From a bacterium TMED6 (GTDB lineage: Bacteria; Fidelibacterota; Marinisomatia; SCGC-AAA003-L08; D37C17), in the NCBI GenBank assembly GCA_002167465.1, contig NHBL01000029.1:16685-30746 (forward strand): a DNA stretch of 14,062 bases. The letters run 5' to 3'. The translations under genes and the position numbers were made by a program. The notes below the pieces were generated by a model. It was not told the origin of the DNA. It made no database searches and saw nothing but the letters and a program-made list of their open reading frames with translations. Position 1 is the first letter of the stretch; the number at the start of each line of letters is the position of its first letter. Shown here one piece after another: positions 1 through 7,169 of the stretch.

Positions 1-389
1 GGAGCAACCATTATAACATCTATAAACTTTGGAATTTTAATTTTGGAAAAATGAATACAATAACCATGTGCGAAAAGACATATTTGGCCTGGGCGTAAGT
101 ATTTATTTATATTATTTTTATATACATTAGGTATTTCTTCGTCTGGTATCATAAAACATAATAAATCACATTTTTTAACAATCTCTTCTATTGTATCTAT
201 GTTTTTAAAACCATCTTTTTTAGCTACCGAAATAGACTTACTACTAGCTCTTAAACCAATTGATACATTTAAACCTGAATCTAATAAATTTAATGCTTGA
301 GCTCTACCTTGATTTCCATAACCAATTACACCAATTTTTTTATTAATAATTAAATCATTTTTAAGATCTTTATCAGTATATATTTTCAT
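1..389 (-). CDS. ilvC: Ketol-acid reductoisomerase, N-terminal part (cut by window edge)
   Basis: The first 129 codons are visible; the gene runs off base 1. The product converts acetolactate or acetohydroxybutyrate to the dihydroxy acids of the valine/isoleucine/leucine pathway using NADPH and Mg2+. Seen: start MKIYTDKDL, Rossmann motif GYGNQGR at residues 23-29, a serine-rich loop after the second beta strand (LRASSKS, about 46-52) that suits NADPH binding, then IPDEEIPNVY (81-90) and FAHGYCIHF (106-114), which holds the conserved active-site His108; the visible end DVIMVA is the usual lead into the PKGPG segment. The start at 389 gives the standard N-terminus, one base after the stop of the upstream exporter. 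An in-frame ATG at 398 would overlap that gene by 8 nt and add three residues. Neither ATG has a clear Shine-Dalgarno, so translation probably depends on coupling. The family is certain; class I (short) form is inferred. Confidence 0.95.
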   Translation of the reverse strand, partial: MKIYTDKDLKNDLIINKKIGVIGYGNQGRAQALNLLDSGLNVSIGLRASSKSISVAKKDGFKNIDTIEEIVKKCDLLCFMIPDEEIPNVYKNNINKYLRPGQICLFAHGYCIHFSKIKIPKFIDVIMVA

Positions 390-390
390 T

Positions 391-2976
391 TTATTCATAA
401 GACTTATTTAAAGGTTTAATAATATTAATAAGAGCTGGAAGTAAAATCAAAGAAGATACTAATGCAATCATTAATATTATAGTAGCCAAGATACCAAACT
501 CATAATTAGGCTTAAAATTTGAAAACAATAATACAAGAAAACCCATGCCCAGAGTTATGCTTGTTCCAATAATAGCCCTTCCTGTAGTTAATATAGTAGT
601 AGTAGTAGATTTTTCATGATTTTTAGTTAAAAGAAATTCTGATCTAAATCTAGATAAAAAATGTATAGTATCATCAACCGCTATACCTAATGCAATAGAA
701 AACGTCATTGCAGTTGCTGGTCTGAGTTCAATACCAAAAAATCCCATTATTCCGCCAGCAAATAACAAAGGTATCACATTAGGAATAATTGACACTAATG
801 AAAGTTTTACTGATCTAAATAAAATATTCATTGAAATAAATATAACTATAAATGCAATTATGAAACTATTTAATAAACTTTTTATTAGATAACGGTTCAT
901 TTTCAAAGCTAATAAAGTACTTCCAGTAATTTTTAATCCAGTTTCATTTTCAAAAATATCATTATAAATTAATTTGATATTACTTTTCAATAAATCAGCT
1001 GTATCTGAGTCTATGTTTTCTATTCCACATGAAATTCTAATTTCATTTCTATCTTTATTTGTATATTTTGATTGTTGCGGATTAATATCTCCATCTATAT
1101 CCCAATAACCACTAACTGATTTAATACTTTTAAATTCTGCAAGCTTTAACATAAATAAATTAATTTTTTCATAAAATTTTGAATCATCAATAGAATTTAT
1201 TGTATTACTTTTAATATACAAATCTTTAGAAAGAGGAATACCTGTAGGTGAAACGATTATTTCTAGAGGTAATGTACCTCCAAAATTGTTTTCTACAAAT
1301 GTTATATCTTTATATAACTTATTAGTTGGCTTTAAATCACCTAAAACAGTTACATTTGAATCTATTAATGTTAGCCCATATATTGATAATGAAATAATAA
1401 ATATGCTGCATATTATAATAACCCTAGGGTAACCTTGAACTGCTTTTAAGGATTGAAATGATAAACTTTTCTTTCTTTTAAGGATTAATCTATCAATATG
1501 TTCAGCTTTAGGTATTTTAATATAATATAGCATAATAGGCATTATCATTATTGTAATAATAAATAAGATACCTATACCTACACCCATAATTACTCCAAAT
1601 TCTTGTAGTATTCGGATATTTGTTATTGATAAAGACATAAAACCAACAGCTGTTGTAAAGCTTGTTAAAAATAATGCAGAACCTATTTTTTCTATAACAA
1701 TTTCAAGGGTTTCTTTTTTATTTTTATTTTTATTGATTTCTTCATGATATTTCATCAATAGATGTATTGCATCTGAAACACCTATAATCATTAATAAATT
1801 AAAAGTTAAATAAGATATCACATTAATTGAAATATTAGCAAGAGACATTATACCTGAAACCCAAACAAGTGAAACCATAATTGAAGTTAAAGCAATAATT
1901 AACATACGTATTTGTCTGAATATCCAAATTAAGGTTAAAGCTGCAATCAAAAAAGCTAGAGGAATAAATATTGACCTTTCGTATTCAACTAATTCAACAT
2001 ATCTAGTTCTTAATATTGGGAGCCCTGCCTCGTGCCACTCCCAACTTGAATATCTTACAAACTCATTTTCCTCAATTATATTTTCTAAATTTTTTATAAA
2101 CATTCTATCAATTAGTATATTTGTAGATAAAATTATTTTACTTTTTTTGAGATCCCTGGATATTAGAATAGGATTATCACAATTTTTATTAATATCTTCA
2201 AGAGTTAATTGAATATCTACGCTAGAGTTTTCATTCACAATATTATAACAATCGTTTATCGACCTTATTGAAAGGTCAGAACCAAAGCTATTTGTTTGTT
2301 TGTTGTATTGATAAATGTCATCTATGATTGATTGTAAGGCTGAATAATTACCTACAGAATATTCAGATAGAACATTTTTGTTTGTAAAGATAACATCTCC
2401 AGATTTAATACTTTCTAAATTAAATTTATAAGAATCTATTATTTCATCAATTTGATATAATATTTTTTTTCTTGTTTGATGTGAGTAAATATTTTCTTTT
2501 ATACCAATAACTATTAATGAACTTTTATTGTCTTTCGATAATAAATTTGAATATATATTATTTGCTTTTATTTTTTTAAATCTTTCATTGGAGGTCAATT
2601 CTTCACCTATTATTCCATCCCCATCATCCCATAAACTTCCTAGACTAAAAGCATAATCTATATGGTCAATTTCAGAAAAATTATATGTTAATAATTCAAG
2701 AATTGATAAGTTTATATCTGAAAAGATATTTCCATTAGTAAGAGTGATAAACATAACATTATCTTCCCTACCATACACTTCCTTAAATTGATCATAATCA
2801 TCCCTATCAACATCTCTTGTTGGAAACATTTGTTCTAGAGAAAAATCAACTCTTAATTTATTATCTGAAATAAATGCTATATAGAAGAAAATTGCTGTAA
2901 TAAAAAATATAACAGTCAATATTGATATAGAGTTTTTAAGAATATTTTTACTAATCTTAGAATACAAAAGAAACAC
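391..2976 (-). CDS. RND/MMPL-family membrane exporter, 12 TM segments
   Basis: 861 residues in two similar halves. The first has TM1 (about 17-36), a large extracytoplasmic domain (37-330) and five TM segments at about 333-353, 358-378, 385-405, 431-452 and 459-485. The second has TM7 (517-537), a shorter domain (538-697) and five TM segments between 699 and 851. Each half carries the charged proton-relay type motif in its fourth helix: GVSDAIH (399-405) and GIAVDDTIHF (764-773). This is the layout of the MMPL/SSD branch of RND transporters, which move lipids or hydrophobic molecules by proton motive force; the substrate cannot be read here. The first loop is larger than the second. No adaptor (MFP) or outer-membrane partner is adjacent. 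The start is GTG at 2976 with AAGG directly abutting it; a TTG at 2967 has AAGGTG at about 6 nt spacing and may be the true start. ilvC follows immediately. Confidence 0.85.
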   Translation of the reverse strand: MFLLYSKISKNILKNSISILTVIFFITAIFFYIAFISDNKLRVDFSLEQMFPTRDVDRDDYDQFKEVYGREDNVMFITLTNGNIFSDINLSILELLTYNFSEIDHIDYAFSLGSLWDDGDGIIGEELTSNERFKKIKANNIYSNLLSKDNKSSLIVIGIKENIYSHQTRKKILYQIDEIIDSYKFNLESIKSGDVIFTNKNVLSEYSVGNYSALQSIIDDIYQYNKQTNSFGSDLSIRSINDCYNIVNENSSVDIQLTLEDINKNCDNPILISRDLKKSKIILSTNILIDRMFIKNLENIIEENEFVRYSSWEWHEAGLPILRTRYVELVEYERSIFIPLAFLIAALTLIWIFRQIRMLIIALTSIMVSLVWVSGIMSLANISINVISYLTFNLLMIIGVSDAIHLLMKYHEEINKNKNKKETLEIVIEKIGSALFLTSFTTAVGFMSLSITNIRILQEFGVIMGVGIGILFIITIMIMPIMLYYIKIPKAEHIDRLILKRKKSLSFQSLKAVQGYPRVIIICSIFIISLSIYGLTLIDSNVTVLGDLKPTNKLYKDITFVENNFGGTLPLEIIVSPTGIPLSKDLYIKSNTINSIDDSKFYEKINLFMLKLAEFKSIKSVSGYWDIDGDINPQQSKYTNKDRNEIRISCGIENIDSDTADLLKSNIKLIYNDIFENETGLKITGSTLLALKMNRYLIKSLLNSFIIAFIVIFISMNILFRSVKLSLVSIIPNVIPLLFAGGIMGFFGIELRPATAMTFSIALGIAVDDTIHFLSRFRSEFLLTKNHEKSTTTTILTTGRAIIGTSITLGMGFLVLLFSNFKPNYEFGILATIILMIALVSSLILLPALINIIKPLNKSYE
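594..608. repeat. Five-copy TAG trinucleotide run inside the exporter gene
   Basis: Five tandem TAG units on the plus strand. Read on the minus strand they contribute to the four-threonine run at residues 791-794 of the exporter, on the short loop before TM11. Being a 3-nt unit, slippage would change the number of threonines without shifting frame. Confidence 0.7.
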
Positions 2977-3013
2977 CTTAATTTATATTACTAATTTATT
3001 AATCTTTTAATTA

Positions 3014-3042
3014 AAAAAGGGGCAAAAAAAATGCCCCTTTTT
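3014..3042 (-). terminator. Rho-independent terminator of hsp20
   Basis: A perfect 11-bp inverted repeat (AAAAAGGGGCA / TGCCCCTTTTT) encloses a 7-nt all-A loop on the plus strand (all U in the minus transcript). On the minus strand the 3' arm ends in six T. It lies 25 nt past the hsp20 stop and 38 nt before the exporter start, so it should end the hsp20 mRNA and insulate the exporter-ilvC pair. The A/T flanks would also let it act in the plus direction, but no plus-strand gene reads into it. Confidence 0.9.
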
Positions 3043-3066
3043 AATAGTAAAGAAAATATAAAAAAA

Positions 3067-3471
3067 TTATATAATATCTATTTTTTTTATATCTTTTTTA
3101 ACTTTTTTTAACTTAGGTATTTCTATACTTAAAATACCATTTTTAGATTTAGCTTTTATTTTATCTATCTGAACATTCTCAGGTAAATAGTATGATTGTT
3201 GATAATTAATAAATTTATCGTTAGACAAAGACTCAATATTTTTTCTTTGAGCGGCAATATTAATTATATCTTCATTAATAGTTAAATCTATGTTTGATTT
3301 ATCAAAACCAGGCATCTCTAATATTAAAAAATACGATTTATCATTTTCATTAAATATTGAATTAGATTTTGTTTTTATATAATTATGCTCAATATTATTA
3401 TTAAAATAATTGTCGAATTTATCAATCATATTAAATATGTCATTGTTTGTATTCCAGTTAACTAATTTCAT
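3067..3471 (-). CDS. Small heat-shock protein, Hsp20 / alpha-crystallin family
   Basis: 134 residues, a normal length for a bacterial small heat-shock protein. These are ATP-independent cytoplasmic holdases that form oligomers and keep unfolding proteins soluble. Seen: a polar N-terminal arm (1-40, rich in Asn), then the alpha-crystallin domain with LEMPGFDKSNIDL (51-63), YLPENVQIDKIKAKSKNG (95-112) and the family signature NGILSIEIPK (111-120), then a lysine-rich tail ending IDII, which supplies the I-x-I type motif (131-133) that locks dimers into oligomers. The ATG at 3471 has a strong Shine-Dalgarno (AAAAGGAG, GGAG at 3481-3478) 6 nt upstream. It is monocistronic by appearance: own upstream gap of about 119 nt and own terminator. 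Regulation is probably by stress; see the separate leader hairpin and promoter entries. Confidence 0.94.
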   Translation of the reverse strand: MKLVNWNTNNDIFNMIDKFDNYFNNNIEHNYIKTKSNSIFNENDKSYFLILEMPGFDKSNIDLTINEDIINIAAQRKNIESLSNDKFINYQQSYYLPENVQIDKIKAKSKNGILSIEIPKLKKVKKDIKKIDII

Positions 3472-3477
3472 TTATTT

Positions 3478-3513
3478 CTCCTTTTATTTAAATGTCATTA
3501 ACAACTAAAAGGA
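3478..3513 (-). promoter_or_regulatory. Candidate RNA thermometer hairpin sequestering the hsp20 ribosome-binding site
   Basis: In the minus-strand transcript the segment UCCUUUUA (3513-3506) is perfectly complementary to UAAAAGGA (3486-3479), the sequence that contains the hsp20 Shine-Dalgarno. After an A.G mismatch the stem continues with two A-U pairs and a G.U wobble (3504-3502 with 3488-3490), closing an 11-nt loop. GGA of the Shine-Dalgarno is fully paired while the start codon at 3471 is free. The stem is mostly A-U, so it could open with warming. FourU and ROSE thermometers upstream of other hsp20 genes work this way. The pairing is seen; the thermosensing role is inferred. Confidence 0.5.
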
Positions 3514-3536
3514 TGCAAAATAAATACCAATAGGGT

Positions 3537-3579
3537 TTTATACTTAATATAATGTAAAAATGTCAGTATATATATGACA
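3537..3579 (-). promoter_or_regulatory. Possible hsp20 promoter with palindromic operator-like site
   Basis: On the minus strand CTGACA (3566-3561) and TATAAA (3542-3537), 18 nt apart, resemble -35 and -10 boxes and would give a leader of roughly 55-60 nt that contains the hairpin at 3478-3513. The -35 box sits in an inverted repeat, TGTCA (3561-3565) and TGACA (3575-3579), around a TATATATA core, so a repressor or activator could bind there. A competing reading is TTGTCA (3580-3575) with TACATT (3556-3551), also 18 nt apart. In this AT-rich background boxes of this quality occur by chance. A weak hairpin terminator for yhbY is another reading of the palindrome. Confidence 0.35.
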
Positions 3580-3590
3580 ATTTGGCTTTT

Positions 3591-3878
3591 TTATATTTTT
3601 ATCTGACGATATTTCATATTAGAAGACACTTTAAAAATAATTAATATATTACCAATTATAGATATTTGTGAGCTTTCTGTAGAGCTTACTATGTGTTTAG
3701 CTAAATCAACTTTTGAGTTTTTATTTTTCTGAAATTTAATTTTAATTAATTCGAAACGTTCAAGATGTTCCTTAATAGACTGAATAACACCCTCATTAAC
3801 ACCTTCCTTACCTATATTTATACTAGGTTTTAAATTGTGAGAAAGAGCTTTAAGTTTTTTTATTTGAGATGTTTCCAT
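3591..3878 (-). CDS. yhbY: YhbY-type CRM-domain RNA-binding protein
   Basis: 95 residues forming a single CRS1/YhbY (CRM) domain, the usual length for the bacterial form. Proteins of this family bind pre-50S ribosomal particles and help ribosome assembly in the cytoplasm. Seen: LKALSHNLKPSINIGKEGV (9-27), with the GxxG-type RNA-binding loop GKEG at 23-26, NEGVIQSIKEHLERFELIKIKF (28-49), and a C-terminal strand pair ISIIGNILIIFKVS (72-85) typical of the fold. The ATG at 3878 has a modest TGGA Shine-Dalgarno about 8 nt upstream. It is transcribed divergently from mdh across a 113-nt gap. The hsp20 gene follows on the same strand 119 nt downstream with no clear terminator between, so some readthrough is possible. 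The assignment is firm; an exact role in ribosome maturation is by family only. Confidence 0.93.
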   Translation of the reverse strand: METSQIKKLKALSHNLKPSINIGKEGVNEGVIQSIKEHLERFELIKIKFQKNKNSKVDLAKHIVSSTESSQISIIGNILIIFKVSSNMKYRQIKI

Positions 3879-3897
3879 TTTTATTCCATTAAAAGTT

Positions 3898-3903
3898 ATT
3901 ATA
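3898..3903 (-). promoter_or_regulatory. yhbY: Likely -10 box for yhbY
   Basis: A perfect TATAAT on the minus strand 20 nt before the yhbY ATG. It would place transcription start near 3891 and give a leader of about a dozen bases that still contains the TGGA ribosome-binding site. No convincing -35 hexamer lies 16-19 nt upstream (TAATTT or TTAATT at best), so confidence is limited in sequence this rich in A and T. Confidence 0.4.
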
Positions 3904-3991
3904 TAAATTAGGTTAAATATAAATTAAGATTTTATTAAAATTTACTTTATTTTATGCATATGTATTTTTCGATATAAAAACAGGAGTAGTA

Positions 3992-4927
3992 ATGTCTAGA
4001 AAAAAAATTAGCTTAATTGGTGGTGGTCAAATTGGTGGAAATCTTGCTCTATTGTGTGCACAGAAAGAGCTTGGTGACGTTGTAATTTATGATATACCAA
4101 ATGCTGAAGGTATGATAAAGGGTAAAGCATTAGATATATCGCAACTTACGCCATTAGATGGGCATGATAGTAATATAGTAGGTTCTTCAAATCCTGAAGA
4201 TCTAAAAGATTCTGACGTAGTAATAATAACTGCAGGTATTCCAAGAAAACCCGGAATGAATAGAGAAGACTTACTTGACATAAATATTAAAATTATTACT
4301 GATGTTGCAAACAATGTAAAAAAATATGCTCCTAATGCTTTTGTAATAGTTTTATCTAACCCTATTGACGCTATTGTTTATTCATTTTATAAAGTATCAG
4401 GTTTTACAAAAAATAAAGTTGTTGGAATGGCTGGAGTTTTAGATAGTACAAGATTTAAAACTTTCTTAGCTATGGAAACAGGTTATTCTAAACAGGATAT
4501 ACAATGCATGGTTTTAGGGGGGCACGGAGATACTATGGTTCCTATAACAAGACTTGCTACAATCGGGGGGATTCCTGCAGAAGAATTAATTTCAAAAGAA
4601 CGACTGGATTCTATTGTTGAACGAACAAGGTTTGGTGGTGGTGAGCTCGTAAAATTATTTGGAAATGGATCTGCTTATTATGCTCCTGCAGCATCAGCTA
4701 TAGAAATGGCAGAATCTTATCTTAAAGATAAAAAAAGAGTTCTTCCTTGCGCTGCTTTATGTGAAGGTGAATTTGACGTAAATGGATTTTTTATTGGTGT
4801 TCCAACAGTAATTGGTTCTAATGGAATTGAAAAGATTTTAGAATTTAATTTAAAATCTTCAGAAAAAACTGAGTTAGAAAAAACATTAAATGCAGTAAAG
4901 AAAACTGTTAAAGAAACAAAACTTTAA
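3992..4927 (+). CDS. mdh: Malate dehydrogenase (LDH-like type), NAD-dependent
   Basis: 311 residues. Interconverts malate and oxaloacetate with NAD in the cytoplasm, in the TCA cycle. Seen: Rossmann loop GGGQIGG (10-16); Asp34 at the end of the second strand, which fixes NAD over NADP; AGIPRKPGMNREDLL (81-95), where Arg85 and Arg91 bind the dicarboxylate and Arg85 distinguishes malate from lactate dehydrogenase (Gln there); SNP with Asn123; DSTR with Asp151 and Arg154; and GGHGD with the catalytic His178. Length and motifs match the LDH-like MDH group found in Bacteroidota, alphaproteobacteria and Gram-positives. ATG at 3992 has AGGAG 5 nt upstream. It is first in a three-gene plus-strand operon; the stop overlaps the ribosome-binding site of the next gene. 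Nothing is missing or broken. Confidence 0.96.
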   Translation: MSRKKISLIGGGQIGGNLALLCAQKELGDVVIYDIPNAEGMIKGKALDISQLTPLDGHDSNIVGSSNPEDLKDSDVVIITAGIPRKPGMNREDLLDINIKIITDVANNVKKYAPNAFVIVLSNPIDAIVYSFYKVSGFTKNKVVGMAGVLDSTRFKTFLAMETGYSKQDIQCMVLGGHGDTMVPITRLATIGGIPAEELISKERLDSIVERTRFGGGELVKLFGNGSAYYAPAASAIEMAESYLKDKKRVLPCAALCEGEFDVNGFFIGVPTVIGSNGIEKILEFNLKSSEKTELEKTLNAVKKTVKETKL

Positions 4928-4935
4928 GGAGATCT

Positions 4936-6345
4936 ATGAATAGTATAAACGATGCTTTTGGGTTTTTAGTTGAAAAGCTTGCCCCTATTTTATTTTATCA
5001 AATATATGGATTCCCATTAATAACGTTGGTATTGATGTTTGGAGGTTTAGTTTTTACATTTTATTTTAATTTTATTAATATAAGAGGATTTAAACATTCT
5101 ATTGATATAATAAAAGGTAAATATGATAATCCAAATGATACGGGCCAAATTAGTCATTTTCAAGCACTAACATCCGCATTATCTGCCACAATAGGATTAG
5201 GTAATATTGCAGGTGTGGCTGTTGCTGTTTCATTAGGTGGTCCAGGTGCCGTTTTTTGGATGGTTTTCATTGCTTTTTTTAGTATGTCTGCAAAGTTTGT
5301 TTCGGCTACATTAGGTCAACTATACAGAAAGATAGAAGATGATGGCTCTGTTAGTGGTGGTCCAATGTATTATTTAAACTATGGTTTAACAGAAAAAGGT
5401 TATGGAACATTAGGTAAAATTTTAGCAGCTATATATGCTATATTTATTATTGGAGGTGCTTTTGGAGGTGGCAACATGTTTCAAGCTAATCAATCATATG
5501 AATTATTTGGAAAATTAATTGGTTTACCTAATTATTTATATGGAATGATCCTTGCTATATTAGTAGGTATTGTAATTGTTGGTGGAATAAAAAGGATTGG
5601 TGAAACAACAGAAAAGATTGTTCCTTTAATGGTTGTTCTTTATGTGGGTGCATCTCTATTCGTTATATTAACAAATTTGGAAAAACTCCCTTTTGTTCTA
5701 TCCTCAATCTTTAATCAAGCCTTTGCACCAGATGCAGCTTACGGAGGCTTTATAGGCGCACTAGTTACTGGTGTTAAAAGAGCTGTATTTAGCAATGAAG
5801 GTGGTGTTGGGTCTGCATCTATAGCACATTCCGCTGCTAAAACAGATGAACCAGTAAGAGAAGGAATTGTAGCAATGATTGGTCCTTTTATAGATACTAT
5901 TATAGTTTGTTTTATGACAGCCTCTGTCATACTTATAACTGCTGATGCTAACCCTTTATATAAAGTTGGTGGTGGTATCAACGGAGCTGAATTAACTTCT
6001 GCAGCATTTGGAACTACAATTTCTTGGTTTCCATATATTTTATCAATAGTTGTTTTTCTATTTTCTTTTAGCACAATGATATCATGGTATTATTACGGAG
6101 ATAAGGGTTGGAAATATTTATTTGGCTCATCCTCTATTAAAGTTTATCAAGGAATGTATTTAAGTTGTATTGTCTTAGGATCTATAGCTTCTCTAGGGAA
6201 TGTTATTGATTTTTCAGATATGATGATTTTATCTTGTGGATTCCCAAATATTATTGGATGCTTATTCCTATTACCGTTATTAAAAGATAAATTAAATGAA
6301 TACTGGAGTAAATATAATAACGGAGAATTTAAAGTCTATAAATAA
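4936..6345 (+). CDS. Alanine/glycine:cation (Na+) symporter, AGCS family
   Basis: 469 residues, usual for the family, with about ten or eleven hydrophobic segments and no signal peptide. AGCS carriers import alanine or glycine with Na+ (or H+) across the inner membrane. Seen: SALSATIGLGNIAGVAVAVS (80-99) followed by GGPGAVFWM (101-109), the two most conserved AGCS stretches; GGPMYYL (141-147); KRAVFSNEGGVGSASIAHSA (281-300); and STMISWYYYGDKGW (379-392). ATG at 4936 is preceded by AAGGAG (4926-4931) at a 4-nt spacing, overlapping the mdh stop, so the two genes share a transcript and are probably coupled. Alanine versus glycine versus another small amino acid cannot be decided by eye. The pairing with mdh is not one I recognise as standard. 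Confidence 0.93.
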   Translation: MNSINDAFGFLVEKLAPILFYQIYGFPLITLVLMFGGLVFTFYFNFINIRGFKHSIDIIKGKYDNPNDTGQISHFQALTSALSATIGLGNIAGVAVAVSLGGPGAVFWMVFIAFFSMSAKFVSATLGQLYRKIEDDGSVSGGPMYYLNYGLTEKGYGTLGKILAAIYAIFIIGGAFGGGNMFQANQSYELFGKLIGLPNYLYGMILAILVGIVIVGGIKRIGETTEKIVPLMVVLYVGASLFVILTNLEKLPFVLSSIFNQAFAPDAAYGGFIGALVTGVKRAVFSNEGGVGSASIAHSAAKTDEPVREGIVAMIGPFIDTIIVCFMTASVILITADANPLYKVGGGINGAELTSAAFGTTISWFPYILSIVVFLFSFSTMISWYYYGDKGWKYLFGSSSIKVYQGMYLSCIVLGSIASLGNVIDFSDMMILSCGFPNIIGCLFLLPLLKDKLNEYWSKYNNGEFKVYK

Positions 6346-7152
6346 ATGAAAGATTTCACTGAATATTTAGCTTTCACTAAAGAATTAGCATTTGATTCAG
6401 GAAAAATATTATCAAAATATTTTGGTAATCTGAATTCAATTAATCAAAAAACAACATCTATAGATCTTGTTACTAACGCAGATATAGAATCTGAACAATT
6501 AATTATTAATTCTATTTTAAAAAAGTTTCCTAATCATAAGATAATTGCAGAAGAAGCTACTCAAGAAGAAAAAAATAGTGACTTTAAATGGGTTATTGAT
6601 CCACTTGATGGTACTACAAACTTTGTACATAACCTACCTATATTCGCCGTATCTATTGGCTTACAATACAAAAATAAAACTGTAATAGGAGTAGTATATA
6701 ATCCAGCAGCAGATAAAATGTTTAGTGCTAGTATAAAAAAAGGTGCTTATTTAAATGAAAAAAAAATAAAATCATCTTCAACTAATACTTTAAGTAAATC
6801 TCTTATAGTAACAGGTTTCCCATATTTACACGATAAAAAATGGGAAAAATCTTTCTCTATATTTAAAGATTTTTATTCTAAAACTCAAGGAGTTAGAAGG
6901 TTAGGAGCTGCATCTTTAGACCTATGTTTTGTTGGTATGGGACGCTTTGAAGCATTTTACGAATTTAATTTAAAACCTTGGGATATTTGTGCTGGTTCAT
7001 TGATTGCTGAAGAAGCTGGTGCAACCGTAACTGATTGGGATGGATCTAAATACCCAGAATCAGGCAAAAGAATTATAGCCTCAAACGGTTACATTCATAA
7101 AGATTCTATAGAAATACTAAAAAAACATAGCTCTATTTTTTTTGAACAATAA
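6346..7152 (+). CDS. Inositol-1-monophosphatase family phosphatase (SuhB-like)
   Basis: 268 residues, the size of SuhB/IMPase. Family members remove phosphate from myo-inositol-1-phosphate or related sugar or nucleotide phosphates using Mg2+. Seen: LVTNAD (41-46), Glu69-Glu70 metal ligands, the signature WVIDPLDGTTNFVH (82-95) with Asp85, Asp88, Gly89 and Thr90, and the C-terminal WDICAGSLIAEEAGATVTD (212-230) with Asp213, the third metal site; all ligands are present. Its ATG directly abuts the stop of the symporter gene (TAAATG), with no well-spaced Shine-Dalgarno, so translation likely depends on ribosomes finishing the upstream gene. It ends 17 nt before the end of the convergent purL, in A/T-only sequence with no strong terminator. 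IMPase versus fructose-1,6-bisphosphatase or histidinol-phosphatase activity is not decidable; an additional SuhB-like role with RNA polymerase is not shown. Confidence 0.92.
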   Translation: MKDFTEYLAFTKELAFDSGKILSKYFGNLNSINQKTTSIDLVTNADIESEQLIINSILKKFPNHKIIAEEATQEEKNSDFKWVIDPLDGTTNFVHNLPIFAVSIGLQYKNKTVIGVVYNPAADKMFSASIKKGAYLNEKKIKSSSTNTLSKSLIVTGFPYLHDKKWEKSFSIFKDFYSKTQGVRRLGAASLDLCFVGMGRFEAFYEFNLKPWDICAGSLIAEEAGATVTDWDGSKYPESGKRIIASNGYIHKDSIEILKKHSSIFFEQ

Positions 7153-7169
7153 TTATTAAAAAATTATCA

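Noticed and set aside
116..180. Frameshift or stop in ilvC
   Set aside because: The minus-strand frame reads cleanly from 389 to base 1 with all expected motifs in order.
617..680. EF-hand or calcium-binding meaning of Asp-rich loops in the exporter
   Set aside because: The DDGDG stretch near residue 117 lacks the first ligand and the twelfth-position Glu, so it does not fit the EF-hand spacing; also such loops are common in this family.
4087..4314. 75-codon open frame on the minus strand inside mdh
   Set aside because: It lies wholly antisense to conserved mdh motifs, has no recognisable domain and no ribosome-binding site.
5739..6074. 111-codon open frame on the minus strand inside the symporter gene
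   Set aside because: Antisense shadow of a strongly conserved membrane protein; its composition mirrors the coding strand.
7149..7167. Shared terminator between the convergent IMPase and purL genes
   Set aside because: Only a 6-bp A/T hairpin (ATAATT / AATTAT) is present; too weak to claim as a terminator.
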